Of a DNA stretch of 64,000 nt, positions 41,970 through 54,029 are shown in pieces. The position numbers and the translations under genes were made by a program. Source of the stretch: Prorocentrum cordatum (taxonomy: Eukaryota; Sar; Dinophyceae; Prorocentrales; Prorocentraceae); NCBI GenBank assembly GCA_963575745.1, contig CAUYUJ010014342.1:307087-371086 (forward strand). Direction: 5' to 3'. Each line of letters opens with the position of its first letter. Position 1 is the first letter of the stretch. The notes under the pieces were generated by a model. It saw only the letters and a list, made by a program, of their open reading frames with translations. It searched no databases and was not told where the DNA came from.

Positions 41970-43015
41970 GATGATAATGATGATGCGGATGACCTGAGTG
42001 GGGGGTTATGCTTTGGAAGTCAATGTTCATGCTGATGCTGATGCTGACGCCGACGAGGACGACGATAGCGACTACTTCGACAATGAGTACGACTACGATG
42101 ATGAAGTAGTTGATGAAGCCGGTGATGATGATGTTGGTGGTGATGATGTTGATGATGATGAGCATGATGATGAGGGCAACGTTACGGATGACCATGACGA
42201 TGACGATGATGGTGATGCTGATGCTGCCGTTCATGATGATGATGGCAATGCTACAATGCTGATACAGAGGATGCGGTTGACGAGGATGAATATTATGCTG
42301 ATGCAGATGATGACGATGTTGATGATGATGGTAATGATGCTGATGATGACGATGATGATTATTTTACTGAGGATGATGACTATGAGTGAACTTTATGCTG
42401 ATGATGAGGAGGGCTCTGCTTGGTGCTGATTATGATGGCATGAGTGATGATGGTGACGATGCTGATGATGACGATGGTGATGATGCTACTGATGAGGTAT
42501 ATGATGGTGATGTTGTTAGTGATGATGGTGATACTGATTATGATGGTGTCTATGGTGATGGTGATGGTGATGGTGACGATGGTGATGCTGGTGATGACGA
42601 TGATGATGAACATGGTGATGATGCTGATGATGCTGATGATGATGAGGCTAATGGTGTTTGCGATGAAGATGATGATGCTGATGATGCTGCTGCTGATGCT
42701 ACTGATGATGCTACTGATTATGATGCTGAATATGAGGATACTGATCATGATTATGATGCTGATGACGATGGCGATGATGCTGATGATGCTGCTGCTGATG
42801 CCGATGACGATGATGATGGCGATGCTACTGATGTTGATGATGATGCTCATGATGATGATGATGATGATGATGATCATCATGATGATGATGATGATCATGA
42901 TGATGATGATGATGATGCTGATGATGATGATGATGTTGATGATGATGATTATGATGATGCTGATGATGACGATGAAGATGCTGATGATGCTGATGATGAT
43001 GCTCATCAATATTGA
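41970..43015 (+). repeat. (GAT)n array, about 1 kb
   Basis: GATGAT with GCT, GGT, GTT and GAC variants. Asp-rich, Met-rich and Ile-rich frames of about 200 codons are triplet artefacts, not acidic proteins. Confidence 0.95.
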
Positions 43016-43520
43016 GGTGATGCCGAGGGTGGCTTCGATCGTTATGGTGATTATAACGGACTGGTGATGCTGACGATAACGATGAAGACGCCGATACTGG
43101 AAGTGGTGACGGTGGGGGGGGAGGGGCCAGACCAAGCACGAGGAGGGGTTGAGCTGAGGCCGAGGTGCGACGTATGCAATCGAGCAGGAAGAATGGGATT
43201 GCAAGAGAGAGTGGACCCGGCGCAGGAGAAGGGAGAGGCGGATGAGGACGAGGAGATGCTTGCGGTCTGTCTTTCATAATGCATGGTTTTTCCGTTGCCT
43301 CAATTTCATTCTGGCTCTCTCTCTCTCTCTCCCAAGCTCTCCAAGACGACAGATCAGATACGTCAGCAGCCATGTCCCGCGTGCCCCCAACAGCTATACC
43401 ATGTCTGCATGGGGTCGCCAGTATTTGAGGGGGAACTCAGGACAAGAGGGCGGTGCACGCAACGAAGTGCGACTGGGAGAGGGGGGCGCCACTTACAAAA
43501 TTGTTGACGCTTCGCGAATC

Positions 43521-43585
43521 CACACCAGCCCATCCAGAAACGATGCCCAGAGGAATTGCCTCGATCAGGGAAGTGGGCAGCACAC
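43521..43585 (+). repeat. Dispersed 65-bp repeat, copy 2
   Basis: Matches 38,408-38,474, with GATGCCCAGAGGAATTGCCT as the best-conserved core. Confidence 0.8.
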
Positions 43586-43734
43586 AGTTTTTGATTCGCG
43601 GGTCGAGAGCGCACCTCTTCCGGTCGAAGCTAAGCGGGCCGCGCGAAGCTTGAATTAACAAAGAGGGGGGACAGAAGGAGCGCAGCCTCACGGCGAGGCC
43701 AGGAGGAGGCAAAGCTTCGGGATCAGGCGGTGCC

Positions 43735-44945
43735 GAAAACGACGAACTTGCAAAAGAACGCCTTGTACAGGAACCCAGTGGCGAAGTACCGGCAGAAGCA
43801 AAATGCTGTGGTTGGTGTTGCCGTCCACGGCTCATCATGTACACCAGCCTCGAGTTGGCGGCGAGAGGAGACGCGCCTTGTACCCAAGCGGCGTCGACCA
43901 GGGAGGGTGGAGAGCATCACTGAGCCGAAGTGCAACCTTGTGCCATCGAGCAGGTAGCGGGAGCGGGTGGCCCAGGCCGTGGTCGTCCAGGGTGCCATGG
44001 GTCCAGGGTGCCGGGGCCGCAGTCTGAGGCGCGGCAGCCAGGATACGCCAGGATCATGCCGCCTGTAACGACCGACAGGGTGCCGGTGTGCTGCAGGAGG
44101 TGGAACGAGTCCTGCCCTGCAGTGGCGAGCGCACGGACCGGGCCGAAGCCGCGCTGTGCCAGGGCGCTGCCATTGTCCGCGGAGCCCAGGGCTGGGCCGG
44201 GGCCGCGCTGCGCCCTGGACCGCGGGGCCGCCGAGGCGGCAAGGTGAAACAGGACCATCGCGTGCGAGCGTCGGGCACTGGGCCGAAGCCGCGCTGTGCC
44301 GGGCGCGGCCGCCATGCGGGAGGGGGGTGGCGAGCGGGGAAAGGGGAAAGCGGGCAGGGAGGAAGAAGGCCGGCCAGGCGGGCCAGCCAACGCCGGGGCA
44401 GCCCCGCGTCGGCAGCCGGACGGCCCTGCCAGCTACCGGAGGCAGGTGAAACCAGCGGAATCAAGGGGGAACTAACCGTCCCATTTTCAGGTAAGGGAGG
44501 GGGGGGGGGAGGGGGAGACAGGGCCAGTCGTTGCAGAAGGCGCTGAGCAGGTCGTACCCCCCGAAGAACCGAAAAAGAGCGCCATGAGGCTTGCCAGGGA
44601 CAGGAGGGGCGGTCCGGGCAGGGCGCCCGAGGCCTCGAGAACAGCTAGGAGCATTCGAGACAAGCCAGCGCTTGGGCGCTGTATTCCGTTCCAGTTGTCC
44701 GTGGACCTGGAGCCGAGTGATGGGCCGCATCCTGGTTCCGCCGGATGTCCTGATACAGGGCGTTTTCGCGGTCCCAGTCGATGTCACAGGTATACTGCGG
44801 GATCAGGAGGGACCAACCGTCCCATTATCAGGTGTGTAGGGGGGAGGGGGGAGGGGGAGACGGGGCCAGGCGTTGTAGAAGGCGACGTGCAGGTCGTACC
44901 CGAAGAAGAGCGCCAAGAGGCCTTACCAGGGACAGGAGGGGAAGT
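43735..44945 (-). other. Possible multi-exon minus-strand membrane-protein gene with an internal duplication
   Basis: Minus-strand coding-like pieces are LLALFFGYDLHVAFYNAWP (44,920-44,864), a diverged copy with YDLLSAFCNDWP (about 44,560-44,522), SALAQRGFGPVRALATAG then DSFHLLQHTGTLSVVTGGMI (about 44,165-44,055), and RYFATGFLYKAFFCKFVVFG (about 43,795-43,735). Hydrophobic stretches with embedded His and Asp suggest a polytopic membrane protein. The DNA around the first two pieces is duplicated (44,468-44,600 against 44,800-44,945). Exon borders are not resolved and I cannot name the family. Confidence 0.35.
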
Positions 44946-45044
44946 GGGCAGCACACAGAGGAAGCCATTATGAGACATTTTGGGATGTCTTGAGCCATCT
45001 TGGAGGTCAATTTGGGCTCACCCAGGCGCTCTTGGAGTCATCTT

Positions 45045-45553
45045 AATCAGTGCCCCCCCCAAGAGGCCAACATGTGGCTAACACCTTCGTAAAATCAATG
45101 ATTTGGCATTCTCGCCGAGGCCTCTTGGAGCATCTTGGGTGCCTCTGGGTGGTCTCTTGGGGCTTCTTGAGGGTCTCTTGGGAGCCTCGCCTCCTGGAGG
45201 CATCCTGGGGGCCTCTTGGGGCTTCCTGGTCACCCTTTGGGGCCCTCTTGGGGCACCCTTGGGAGCCTTGGCGGCCATCTTTGGGCCATCTTGGGTGAGA
45301 TCGATCACAGGAGGGGGGGTACTAATTACAGTCTCCCCCTCAGGAGGCCAACATGGGGCCAAAACCATAGTAAAACCAATGAGTTTGGCTTCCTTGCCGA
45401 GGCTGTTTTGGACGTTCCGACGACTCGCCGAGCCCCCTGTCCAGGTCCATGGGGAGGGGGTAGGGGGAGGGGTAAACCCCTCCCCGAAGGGGAAGAAGGA
45501 GGGATGGAAGAGGAAACTCCTCAAACCACCGACGCCCAGAGGGCTGGTGGGAT
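45045..45553 (+). repeat. Family-B composite repeat, second copy
   Basis: Core 1 (45,052-45,110, GGCCAACATGTGGCTAACAC then GTAAAATCAATG), GGCCTCTTGGG array (45,115-45,300), core 2 (45,330-45,400, CAGGAGGCCAACATGGGGCC then GTAAAACCAATG), and end module (45,443-45,553). The same order occurs at 8,888-9,502, where the cores are adjacent. Confidence 0.85.
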
Positions 45554-45559
45554 TACAAG

Positions 45560-48260
45560 AACCCGATTAGGCAGACCTTGGCATTCTTCCACGCCTCACC
45601 GTTCACAAGGCGCGGTGGCGGATACATATCGAAGACGCCTACGGCGAACCGCCGCCTGTGGCCGAACGTTGTGGCCCGAGCTCTGCCAAGCTATCGGACC
45701 GCGACGTGTTCCCCAAGCAGTTGTGGGAACCCTTCTTGGAACACTTGGGTGAGGATGGCGGGGAATATCAGGAGGAGGAAGAGGAGGAGGAAGAGGAGGA
45801 AGAGGAGGAGGAGGAGGAGGAGCAGCAGGAGGAGGAGGAGGCATCTTGGGAGCCTCTGGGGGGGGGCACTCTTGGCGCCTCCTGGGAGCTTCACTGGGGC
45901 CTCTTGGAGGCCTCTTGGGGGCCTTTGGGGGCGTCTTGGGAGCATGTGGGCGCATTTTGGGGGCCTCTTTGGTCTTCTCAGGGCGTTCCTGGCCCGTCTG
46001 ACGCGGTCAGAAGCCGTCTTGGGGGCCTCCATGGGTCAACTTGGGGCCCTCTTGGGGTGCTCCAGGGCCGTCTTGGAGGCCACCCTTGGGCGTCTTGGAG
46101 GCCTCCTGGGCTGGCTTGAGGCCCTCTTGGGGCCGTCTTGGGGGCCTCTGGTGCCGCTCTGGGGCCATCTTGGAGGCCTTTTGGGCGATCTTGAGGCGAT
46201 CTTGGTGGGCTCTCGGGCCGTCTGAAGGCAGTCGGAGGGCCGAAAAGAAACAAGCGCCAGAATGCTTCAAAAGCCTACGGAAAATCAATGATTTGTGCTT
46301 CTGCACTCCTTCCTGAAGGTCCTTTTGGAGGCTTCTTGGGCTGTCTTGTAGGCCTCTTGGGAGTCTCTGACCGTCTTAGGCCATCTCGGGCCCATCTTAC
46401 GCCCTCTTGACGCCTGGTTGGGCGGACCTGGAGGCATCTTAGACCCTCTTGGGCTGTCTTGGAGGTCATCTAGGGTCATCTAGGGCGAACTCTGAGGCCA
46501 TCTTGGCCGTCTTGGAAGCGATTGGGCAATTTTCGGCGGCTTATGCGGCCTTCCCGTTGGCCGGCGCACTGAGCCGAAGCCCCAGGGAGAGTTTTCAAAA
46601 GAACCAGAACCATCAGACGTACAGCTTGCCCGGTACCCTTGTGATTAATCAACATTGGGCGGCGGATCGAAGACGCCTACGGCGAATCACCGCCGCCCCC
46701 TGCCTTTGTGGAAGCGCCTATGTGGCCGAACGTTGAGGCCATACCTGCCAAGCTATCGGACCATGTGTTCCCCGAATCGGTTTGGAAAGCCTTCGGGGAA
46801 CACGTGGGCATCTTGAAGGTCATCTTGGCCGCCTGGAGGCTATTTTGACCCTCTCGGGCCTTCTTGGAGCACGTCTTGGAGGGCTCGTGCGCAGTCTTGC
46901 AGTCCATCTTGAGCGTCTTGGAGGCCTCTTCGTCCGTCTTGGGGGCCGTTCTGCGGCCGTCTTGGGCGCCTCTTGGGCCGTTCTGGGGCCATCTTGGAGG
47001 CCTCTTGGGCGATCCTTGGGTGATCTTTGGGGGCTCTTGGGCCGTATCGGGCCGTCGGAAGGCCGAAACGAAGCAATTTCAAAATTCTTCAAACATCTAC
47101 AGGAAATCACCCTTTTTGGCCTTTTCTGGCCTTCCTGGAGGCCCTCTTGGAGGCCTCTTGGGCCGTCTTGGGCCAGCTGCGAGCCACCTTCGGCCATCTT
47201 GGTGGGCTCCTGGCCCGTCTGACGCCGTCGGAAGCCGTTTGGAGGGCCTTTCTGGGCCGACTTGGGGCCCTCTTGGGGTGCTCAAGGGCCGTCTTAGAGG
47301 CCATCTTGGGCGTCTTGGAGGCCTCTTGGGCCGTCTTCGGGCCCTCTTGGGGCGTCTTGGGCCGTCATGGGGCCATCTTGGAGACCTCTTGGGCGATCTT
47401 GGGGCGATCTTGGGAGCCTCTTGGGCCGTCTTGGGCCGTCGGAAAGCCGAAAAGGCGCAAATGCCAACATCTTTCAATCACCTAAGGAAAGTCAATGACT
47501 TTGGCCTCGTCGGGCCTTCCTGGAGGACCTCTTGAAGGCCTCTTGGGCCGTCTTGGAGGCCTCTTGCGGGCCTTTTGGGCCGTCGTAGACCATCTTGAGG
47601 CCATCTTGGGCCGTCGTGGGTGCGTCTTGGAGCCATCTTAGCCGTCTTGGAGGCCATCTTGGAGACGTCTTGGAGACCATCCTGGGCCATCTTGGCCGTC
47701 TTGGACGCCATCTGGGGCCAACTGGAAGAAACAGAGGCACGACGGATGCGTTTTGAGATCCTTCCCGGGACCCCGGCGGGACGTGACGAAGCCCCAGGGG
47801 GAGTTCTTTGGGAAAAAGAACCAAAACCAAAAGCGATGTCGTTCGGCACGCCAGGCACCCCTTTGATCAATCAAAAGGGGGCGGCGGATCTAGTGGTGTT
47901 CGGCCCATCCCACCACCATGCCTGGGTTATAGGTCAGATGCCTTCTGCATTCTGGAAGCCTGTGAGAAACTCTTGGGAGGGTTCTCTCATGCCTCTCGGA
48001 GGCGGTTTCGGGGATGTCGTGTGGCCTCTTGGGGCCTTATTTGGGCCTCTTGGGGGCGGGCGTCTCTTGGCCTGTCTTGGCCTGAAGGCCGCAACCAACA
48101 GATTGTTTGACGATCTTGGCCTCTTGGGCCGCCCTCCAGGGCCCCAAAGACGGCCCAAGAGGTGCCAAGAGGGCTCCGGGACGGTCCTCTGGCCATCTGA
48201 AACCATGTTGGATGTGCATGTCCCGAACATCGCGCTGTTGGCCTCTTGAGAAGTCACGCG
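45560..48260 (+). repeat. Family-C composite repeat, about 2.5 units
   Basis: A tail module is followed by a head (45,630-45,754), a GAG run (45,773-45,842), CTTGGGGCC arrays, a core (46,228-46,300) and a tail (46,558-46,667). A second head follows (46,668-46,808), then arrays, two cores (47,050-47,125 and 47,438-47,505), a tail (47,757-47,890) and a final array. Tail and head abut at GGCGGAT then CGAAGACGCC. Long frames with Trp/Leu/Gly or Pro/Arg/Gln periodicity are array translation. Confidence 0.85.
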
Positions 48261-48431
48261 GGCCGCCCCCCGAAAGCGCCCGAGAGCGCGCCAGGTCGCC
48301 CGTAAGTCCGGGCTGTGGGCCCCTTTCAGAAACGTGTCCAAATTTCACTGCAGAGAACTCGACGGGACCTGAAACCGGAGAACACTCCAATTTGTGCTTC
48401 ATGGCCCGGAGGCGACCCTATACATATTTTC

Positions 48432-48476
48432 ATGCATGCAAGCATGTCAGTATGCATGCATGCATGCATGCGTGCA

Positions 48477-48511
<35 letters not shown>

Positions 48512-48560
48512 ATGCATGCATGGATGTAAGTATGGATCTATGCATGCAGGCGTGTACGCA
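48432..48560 (+). repeat. (TGCA/TGCG)n tract
   Basis: Tetranucleotide TGCATGCA and GTGCGTGC runs. Confidence 0.9.
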
Positions 48561-49215
48561 TGTATGTTCCCCAATCAGAGCTTGCCTCTGTAGGGGTCCT
48601 AGCGGATTCATATGGTTAGGTTAGGTTTGCCGCCGATTTTCGCTGCACGCCCGGGTGCCCGGGTGCCCGGAGGTGCCCGGGTGCCCGGGTGCCCGGGCGT
48701 GCCCGGGGGTGCCCGGGTGCCCGGGGGTGCCCTATAGCCCTATAGCCCCCTAGCCCTATAGCCCTGATTGGGTTTTTTCTCCGGTATGATGTGTATATAC
48801 GTACGTACGCACATATGTATTTACGTACGTGTGCATGTATGTTTCCCAATCAGAGATTGCCTATGTAGGGGTCCTAGCGGATTCATATGGTTAGGTTAGG
48901 TTTGCCGCCGATTTTCGCTGCACGCCCGGGTGCCCGGGTGCCCGGGGGTGCCTGGGTGCCTGGGTGAGGTGCGCCGCCGATTTCGGCGGCCAGCTCGGGT
49001 GCTGCAGGCCAGGTGCCCGGGTGCCCGGGTGCCCCGGTGCCCGGGTGCCCGGGTGCCCTATAGCTCTATAGCTTTATAGCTCTATAGCCCTATAGCCCTA
49101 TAGTCCTACAGCCCTATAGCCTTATAGTCCTATAGCCCTATAGCCATGTAGCCCTATAGCCCCATAGCCTTACAGCCCTATAGCCCTGTAATCCCTATAG
49201 CCCCATAGCCCTAAC
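48560..49215 (+). repeat. Duplicated module with GCCCGGGT and CCCTATAG minisatellites
   Basis: A segment containing CAATCAGAG, GTAGGGGTCCTAGCGGATTC and GGTTAGGTTAGGTTTGCCGC occurs at 48,569-48,655 and 48,845-48,930. Each copy is followed by GCCCGGGT units. The second run passes into about 15 units of an 8-10-bp CCTATAG word (49,058-49,215). Confidence 0.85.
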
Positions 49216-49219
49216 AATA

Positions 49220-50290
49220 TTTAGTTTGTTGTTTCCTCCAGTATAATATGTATGTCAACATGTATGCAGGCAGGCATGTAGGTAGATAGGTGGGTCGACA
49301 GATATGTTTGCAGGTACGTATGCATTCATACCTGCATACATGCACATATATACATGCATGCACATGTGCATGCGTGCATGTGTGAATGTGTATGTGTATG
49401 TGTCTGTGCATGTGCATGTGTATACGTATGCATGTATGTATGTATGCATGCATGCATGCATGCTCCATGCATGCATAAATGTGTATGCATGCATGCATGC
49501 ATGCACGTACGTATGTATGTATGTACACACATGTACATGTATGTGTGTATGTATGCATGCATGTATGTGTGTATGCTGTGATGCACGCATGCATGCATTT
49601 CCACACGCACACACATATATATGCATGTATACACATACAAATATAAATGTCTATATATACACGACATACATATATATGCATATGCGTATGCATGCAAATT
49701 TGTATGCCCGTGTGCATGCATGCACATATGTACGTATGCATGCATGCATACATGCATGTGTGCACGCTTGTATGTATTGTGCTTGCATGCATGTATGTGT
49801 GTATATATATATGCATGTACGTATGTATGCATATGCGTATGTATGTACGTATGTAAGGTAGTAAGGCATGTATGCATGTACGTATGTAAGTGAGGTGTGT
49901 GTATGTATGGATGTATGTGTGGATTTGTGGATGTGTGGATGTATGGATGTATGGATGTATGGATGTATGGATGTATGCATGCATGTATGTATGTATGTAT
50001 GTATGTATGTATTTATGTATGCATGCATGCATGCATGCATGCATGCATGTATGTATGTATGTATGTATGCATGTATGTATGTATGTATTTAATGTATGTA
50101 TGTGTGTATGCATGCGTCTATGCATTTACGTGCGTATGTCTCTATGTATTCATGCATGCATGTATGCCTGTATGCATGGCTGTCTGCCTGTCTGCCTGTA
50201 TGCGTGTTTGCATGCATGCATGTATGTCTGTATGCATGTATGTATGCATGCATGCATGCATCGATGTATGTATACACACATATATACATA
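49220..50290 (+). repeat. (ATGT/ATGC)n array, about 1.1 kb
   Basis: Mixed GTAT, GCAT and TATG tetranucleotides. Cys/Met/Tyr-rich and His/Thr-rich frames up to 304 codons are artefacts. Confidence 0.95.
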
Positions 50291-50610
50291 TGTGTCGCAG
50301 GTGAGGCGGTGAGATCGAAGTGGAACGGAGAGCCCCCTACCGGGAAATCGTTTTCCGTTTTCGTGTTCGTGCGTGCCGTGCGTGCGGGCGAGGCGAAGCT
50401 GCGTGGGCGGGCGAGAAGTAAGTCTCCTCCGGCTGAGGCGCGGCCAGACCAAATGATTCCTCTCCAGGGGCCAGTGGCGCGCGGTGTCCCGCCGGTGTCC
50501 CGCCTCCGGCTGAGGCGCGGCCAGACCAAATGATTCTTCTCCGGGGGCCGGTGGCGCGCGGGTTCCGCCGGTGTCCCGCCGGTGTCCCGTCGGTGTCCCG
50601 TCGGTGTCCC
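50290..50610 (+). repeat. GGCGAGGCGAAGCTGCGTGG module, copy 1
   Basis: Contains GTGCGGGCGAGGCGAAGCTG and GGCTGAGGCGCGGCCAGACC (twice), ending in GGTGTCCCG units. Relatives lie at 51,880-52,010, 53,040-53,240, 53,258-53,375 and 53,370-53,475. Confidence 0.85.
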
Positions 50611-50620
50611 GATGATGATT

Positions 50621-50653
<33 letters not shown>

Positions 50654-50705
50654 TCGATGATGTTGTTGATGATGATGATGGTGGTGGTGATGATGATGTG
50701 GTCCC

Positions 50706-50751
<46 letters not shown>

Positions 50752-51556
50752 GTGATGGTGATGGTGATGATGATGATGATGATGATGTTGACGATGTTGA
50801 TGATGATGATGGTGATGATGGTGATCGTGGTGATGGTGTCCCGATGATGATGGTGTTGGTGATGATGATGATGATGTTGTCCCGATGATGGTGTTGATGA
50901 TGATGATGATGATGATGGTGATGATCCTCGTGATGTTAATGATGATGAGATGATGATGAGGTGATGATGGATATGATGATGATGGTGGCACTATGATGAG
51001 GCTGATGATGATGCTGTTGATGATGATGGTGATGATGATGATGATGATGGTGTCCCGATGATGTTAATGTTGGTGATAATGATGACGATGATGGTGTCCT
51101 GATGATGATCATGTTGATGATGAGGATGATGATTAGGTGATGATGCTGATTTTGATGATGGTACCCCGATGATGGTGATGATGCTGATGGTGATGATGAT
51201 AATGGTGTCCCGATGATGATGATGATGATGATCATAGTGATGGTGATGATGATGATGGTGACGATGAAGATGGTGGCCCGGTGATGATGATGATGATGTT
51301 GATGATTATGTTGCTGATGATGATCGTGCCCCGATGATGATGATGCTGATGTCGATGATGTTCTTCATGATCATGATGATGATTAGATGATGACGATGGT
51401 GGTGGTTGTGTTCCGATGATGATGATGATGGTGTCCCGATGATGATGATGTTGATGATGATGGTGACGATGATGGTGTCCCGATGAGATGATGATGATGG
51501 TGATGATGATGTTGATGATGATGGTGAAGAGGTGTTGATGTTGATGATGGTGTCCC

Positions 51557-51631
<75 letters not shown>

Positions 51632-51700
51632 GGTGGTGATGATGATGATGATGAGGATGTTGATGACGTTTATGACGATGATGTTGATGATGATGCCGAC
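50610..51700 (+). repeat. (GAT)n array with TGTCCCGATGATG interruptions
   Basis: GATGAT units broken every 60-120 bp by GGTGTCCCG. The interruption links this array to the GTGTCCCG minisatellite at 53,200-53,760. Confidence 0.95.
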
Positions 51701-52010
51701 GTTGATTGTGAGATCGATTGTGATATCGATAGTGAGATCGGTGGTGAGACCGAATGTGAGATCGATTGTGAGATAGTAAGATCGAAAGTGAGATCGATTG
51801 TGAGATCGATAGTCAGATCGATTGTGAGATCGATCGAATGAAGTAGATCGAGTGAGATCGATTGTGAGATCGACCGAAGCTGCGTGGGCGGGCGAGAGGA
51901 AAGTCTCCTGTGGCTGAGGCGCGGCCGGACCAAATGACTCCCTTCCGGCGTCCGGTGGCCCGCGGTGTCCCGCCTGTGTCCCGCCGGTGTCCCGTCGGTG
52001 TTCCGATGAT
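51700..52010 (+). repeat. GAGATCGATTGT minisatellite and module copy 2
   Basis: About twelve 12-14-bp units of TGAGATCGATAG, then AAGCTGCGTGGGCGGGCGAG and GGTGTCCCG units. Confidence 0.9.
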
Positions 52011-52015
52011 GACGG

Positions 52016-52056
<41 letters not shown>

Positions 52057-52105
52057 TCGATGATGTTGATGATGATGGTGATGGTGGCGATGATGATGGT
52101 GTCCC

Positions 52106-52148
<43 letters not shown>

Positions 52149-52498
52149 TTGACGATGTTGATGATGATGATGATGGTGATGCTGGTGATGATGATGGTGT
52201 CCCGATGGTGATGATGATGATGATGTTGTTGATGATGATGATGATGGTGTTTCGATGATGATGATGTTGATGATCCTCATGATTTTATCATGGTAAGATG
52301 ATGATGAGATGATGACGATGATGAAGATGATGATGATGGTGTCCCGCTGATAATGATGATGATGTTGATGATCCTGAGGATGTGGATGATGATGATGAGA
52401 TGATGACGAGGATGAAGATGATGATGATGATGATGATGGGGTCCCGATGATTATGATGCTGATGATGATGATGGTGACGATGATGATGTCCCGATGGC

Positions 52499-52544
<46 letters not shown>

Positions 52545-52557
52545 TGGATGATGAGGC

Positions 52558-52591
<34 letters not shown>

Positions 52592-52690
52592 GTGTCCCGA
52601 TGATGATGGTGATGATGATGCTGGTGACGTTGATTACGATGATGATGATGATGATGATGCTGATGATGATGATGATGACTTTGATGGTGA
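52010..52690 (+). repeat. (GAT)n array
   Basis: Same design as 50,610-51,700, including TGTCCCGATGATG interruptions. Confidence 0.95.
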
Positions 52691-53860
52691 GATCGATTGT
52701 GATATCGATATTGAGATCGGTAGTGAGACGGCATGTGAGATCGATAGTGTGATCGATAGCGAGATCGATAGTGAGATCAATTGTGAGATCGATAGTCAGA
52801 TCGATTGTGAGATCAATCGAATGAAGTAGATCGAGTGAGATCGATTGTGAGATCGATCGAGTGAGATCGATCGAGCGGGACCGATCGTGAGATCGATAGT
52901 GAAATCGATAGTGAGACCGATCGAATGAGACGTTGGTTCCTCCCACCCCGAACCTCCTTATCACCCGAAGGGTGGTCGTACAGCTATATAGGTGTGTATA
53001 TATATATACACATATATCGGAGCTTGGGGGGTTCGATCGCACTGGAACGCAGACCCCCAACCGGGACGTTTCGTTTCGTTTCGTTCGTGTCGAGCGTGCG
53101 GGCGAGGCGAAGCTGCGTGGGCGCGCGAGAGGAATGATCCCGCCGTTGCTAGGGCGACGTCAAGACAAATGATTATCCCCCGACCGCTCGTCCGGCGGTG
53201 GCTCGCTGTGTCCCGCGGTGTCCCGCGGTGTCCCGTGATGTCCCGTGGTGTCCGCAATTGCTAGGTCGAAGTCAAGGCAAGTAATTCTCCCCCGACCGCC
53301 CGTCCGGCGGTGGCCCGCGGTGTCCCGTGGTGTCCCGCGGTGTCCCGTGGTGTCCCGTGGTGTCCGCCGTTGCTAGGGCGAAGTCAAGAGAAATGATTTC
53401 CCCCCGCCTGACCGCCCGGCGGTGGCTCACGGTGGTGTCCCGTGGTGTCCCGCGGTGTCCCATGGTATCCCGTTGAGTGAGATCGATAGTGAGATCGATG
53501 GTGAGATCGATGTGGTGTCCCGCGGTGTCCCGTGGTGTCCCGTGGTGTCCTATGGTGTACCGTTGAGTGAGATCGATAGTAGTGAGATCGATAGTGAGAC
53601 CGATGGTGAGATCGAGATGTGTCCCGCGGTGTCCCGTGGTGTCCCGTGGTGGCCCGTGGTGGCCCGTGGTGTCCCGTTGAGTGGGATCGATAGTGAGATC
53701 GATAGTCACATCGACAATTGTCCCGTGGTGTCCCGTGGTGTCCCGTTGAGTGAGATCGATAGTGAGATCGATTGAGTCAGATGTTGTTTCCCCCCCTCTC
53801 CCCCCCCACCAACTCCTGATCATCCGAAGGGTGGTCGTGTAGGTATATATGCTGGTGTGG
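52690..53860 (+). repeat. GAGATCGAT and GTGTCCCG minisatellite blocks
   Basis: Alternating blocks: TGAGATCGATAG units (52,690-52,930), a module with CCGAAGGGTGGTCGT and TATATA (52,960-53,030), module copies with AAGCTGCGTGGGCG, GTGTCCCGTG units (53,210-53,760) and GAGTGAGATCGATAG units. CCGAAGGGTGGTCGTGTAGG recurs at 53,825-53,844, just before the U2AF exon. Confidence 0.9.
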
Positions 53861-53966
53861 GAAGAAGTACTTGCACACTCGCAGCGCGTGTCTGTACACA
53901 TCGAGTCATCACGCATGGTATGCTTATATCAGTAAGCTGGGGGCTTCCGTTCCTACCGGCGCCCAG

Positions 53967-54029
53967 ATCGAGGACCTGGTGGTCCTCGACAACGTATCGG
54001 ACCACATGCAGGGCAATGTCTACTGCAAG
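53967..54029 (+). CDS. U2AF1: Exon of U2AF small subunit (U2AF35-like), RRM core
   Basis: Immediately after an acceptor-like CGGCGCCCAG, 21 codons read IEDLVVLDNV then SDHMQGNVYCK. This is the hallmark RRM segment of the small subunit of U2AF, where the family has E-IED-VV-DN-GDHL-GNVY. The protein binds the AG of the 3' splice site with the U2AF large subunit and recruits U2 snRNP in the nucleus. All 63 bases are phase 0 and third positions are GC-rich. Similarity stops at the codon AAG, where the following CGCCCC would be a non-canonical donor, as dinoflagellates allow. Upstream exons are not visible; repeats fill the preceding 5 kb. It could be a pseudogene fragment, but the exon itself is intact. 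The next recognisable exon is at 60,293. Confidence 0.8.

Noticed and set aside
41970-43015. Acidic Asp-rich frame of 209 codons and Met-rich and Ile-rich frames
   Set aside because: GAT triplet translation in three phases; no non-repeat domain attached.
49058-49215. Telomere-like CCCTATAG array
   Set aside because: The word differs from the TTTAGGG-type telomere reported for dinoflagellates, is degenerate, and is internal with repeats on both sides.
49211-50312. His/Thr-rich 304-codon and Cys/Met-rich frames
   Set aside because: Translation of ATGT/ATGC tetranucleotide repeats.
53210-53760. CRISPR-like appearance of short repeats and spacers
   Set aside because: Repeat units are 10-14 bp, spacers are themselves repeats, no cas-like genes, and the genome is eukaryotic.
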